NCBI GenBank assembly: GCA_027023265.1
Contig: JALVVV010000018.1
Span: forward strand, 62,001 to 126,000
Direction: 5' to 3'
DNA from: DHVE2 group archaeon
Lineage (GTDB): Archaea > Thermoplasmatota > Thermoplasmata > Thermoplasmatales > Aciduliprofundaceae
DNA: 64,000 bases
The position numbers and the translations under genes were made by a program. The notes beneath the pieces are model-generated. The model was not told the origin of the DNA and did not search any database. It was given only the letters and a program-made list of their open reading frames with translations. This document shows positions 63,784 to 64,000 of this stretch, in pieces; positions within the stretch are counted from its first letter, which is position 1; every line of letters begins with the position of its first letter.

Positions 63784-64000
63784 GCTAATAGCCACCTACG
63801 GAAGGTTTGTATTTTTCCCAGATGACCCGGAAATCCCGAAAGTTATAAGCACAAGGGCATTCACGCACCTTGTAATTGAAAAAGAAAGCATAGTTGTTCA
63901 CTCTCTAAAACCATTAGAGGAACAATTGGAAGAAGAAATAAAAGAGAATTACGAGGTGGTTTACGAACCTCCGAAGCTTGAGGGAACATACTACGTAAGT
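63758..64000 (+). CDS. Unknown protein, 3' end outside window
   Basis: 81 codons are visible from ATG 63758 (MNFREMRAKLIATYGRF), with AGGGGTG 6 nt upstream; ATG 63773 is an alternative. The product has an alpha-beta pattern (FVFFPDD, HLVIEKESIVVHSL) and no motif I recognise. It overlaps the PIN gene by 26 nt and is the third gene of the CARF-like/PIN operon. Confidence 0.7.
   Translation, partial: MNFREMRAKLIATYGRFVFFPDDPEIPKVISTRAFTHLVIEKESIVVHSLKPLEEQLEEEIKENYEVVYEPPKLEGTYYVS

Overview
The window is a dense, single-replicon stretch of archaeal chromosome. Information-processing genes are all of archaeal type: ribosomal proteins L44e, S27e, S17e, L21e and L37e, eIF2 alpha, EF-1 beta, Nop10, Rpo4, PriS primase, thermosome, PAN, Pelota and LSm. 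Base composition is moderate to low in GC. A peptide-fermenting metabolism (linked pyruvate and indolepyruvate ferredoxin oxidoreductases), folate-based C1 genes (formate-THF ligase, GlyA) and a riboflavin operon fit a thermophilic euryarchaeon of the Thermoplasmatota. An Aciduliprofundum (DHVE2)-like organism is my best guess. This is inference from gene content and not from a database match.

Layout. 1-2.3 kb: a bactofilin-like protein cut by the window edge, a small membrane protein and an MFS carrier. 2.3-5.1 kb: a translation block (EF-1 beta and a Zn-ribbon protein on minus; L44e, S27e, eIF2 alpha, Nop10 and a PAC2 protein on plus). 5.1-10.5 kb: fhs, proS and ribB-ribL-ribC-ribH. 10.5-11.1 kb: a gene-poor, AT-rich gap with one short ORF and a probable decayed helix-hairpin-helix gene. 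11.1-16.2 kb: a UPF0200 kinase, a methyltransferase, an OB-fold protein, Taw3, S17e, PriS and tRNA-Gly. 16.3-24 kb: a P-loop/TPR protein, thermosome, an RlmH-like protein, a B12-type radical SAM enzyme and a RecJ-like nuclease. 24-31.2 kb: a minus-strand operon for POR and IOR facing a CoA-disulfide-reductase-like gene. 31.2-35.8 kb: SepF, then NAD kinase, KsgA, DUF655, Rpo4 and L21e, then MoaA. 35.8-39.8 kb: a five-gene MoxR/DUF58 membrane cluster. 39.7-47.8 kb: Pelota with a Mut7-C protein, a UbiA fusion, an MFS carrier, an H-NOX-like protein, AhcY, a radical SAM enzyme and a methyltransferase. 47.9-52.8 kb: two TPR proteins followed closely by a K+ channel and an RCK protein. 52.8-60.1 kb: PAN, HerA, a secreted papain-like protein, DUF357, two unknowns, PurF, L37e and LSm. 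60.2-64 kb: GlyA, XerA and an operon of a CARF-like protein, a PIN nuclease and a third gene cut by the window end.

Expression logic. Many transcription units have a TATA-like box (TTTAWATA type) centred 23-28 nt upstream of the start codon, so first genes look leaderless. Downstream genes in operons use GGTGA-type Shine-Dalgarno sites, often with ATGA, GTGA or TGATG overlaps. This rule was used to move several start codons away from the longest open frame.

Most interesting items: the CARF-like/PIN pair at the right edge; an archaeal H-NOX-like protein; a Mrr-like-nuclease/TPR protein next to a K+ channel with an altered selectivity filter; a possible inactivated MCM-like protein; purF starting inside rpl37e; and four copies of an AAAATGT motif between the POR operon and the disulfide reductase gene. 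No CRISPR array, insertion sequence or rRNA was seen.
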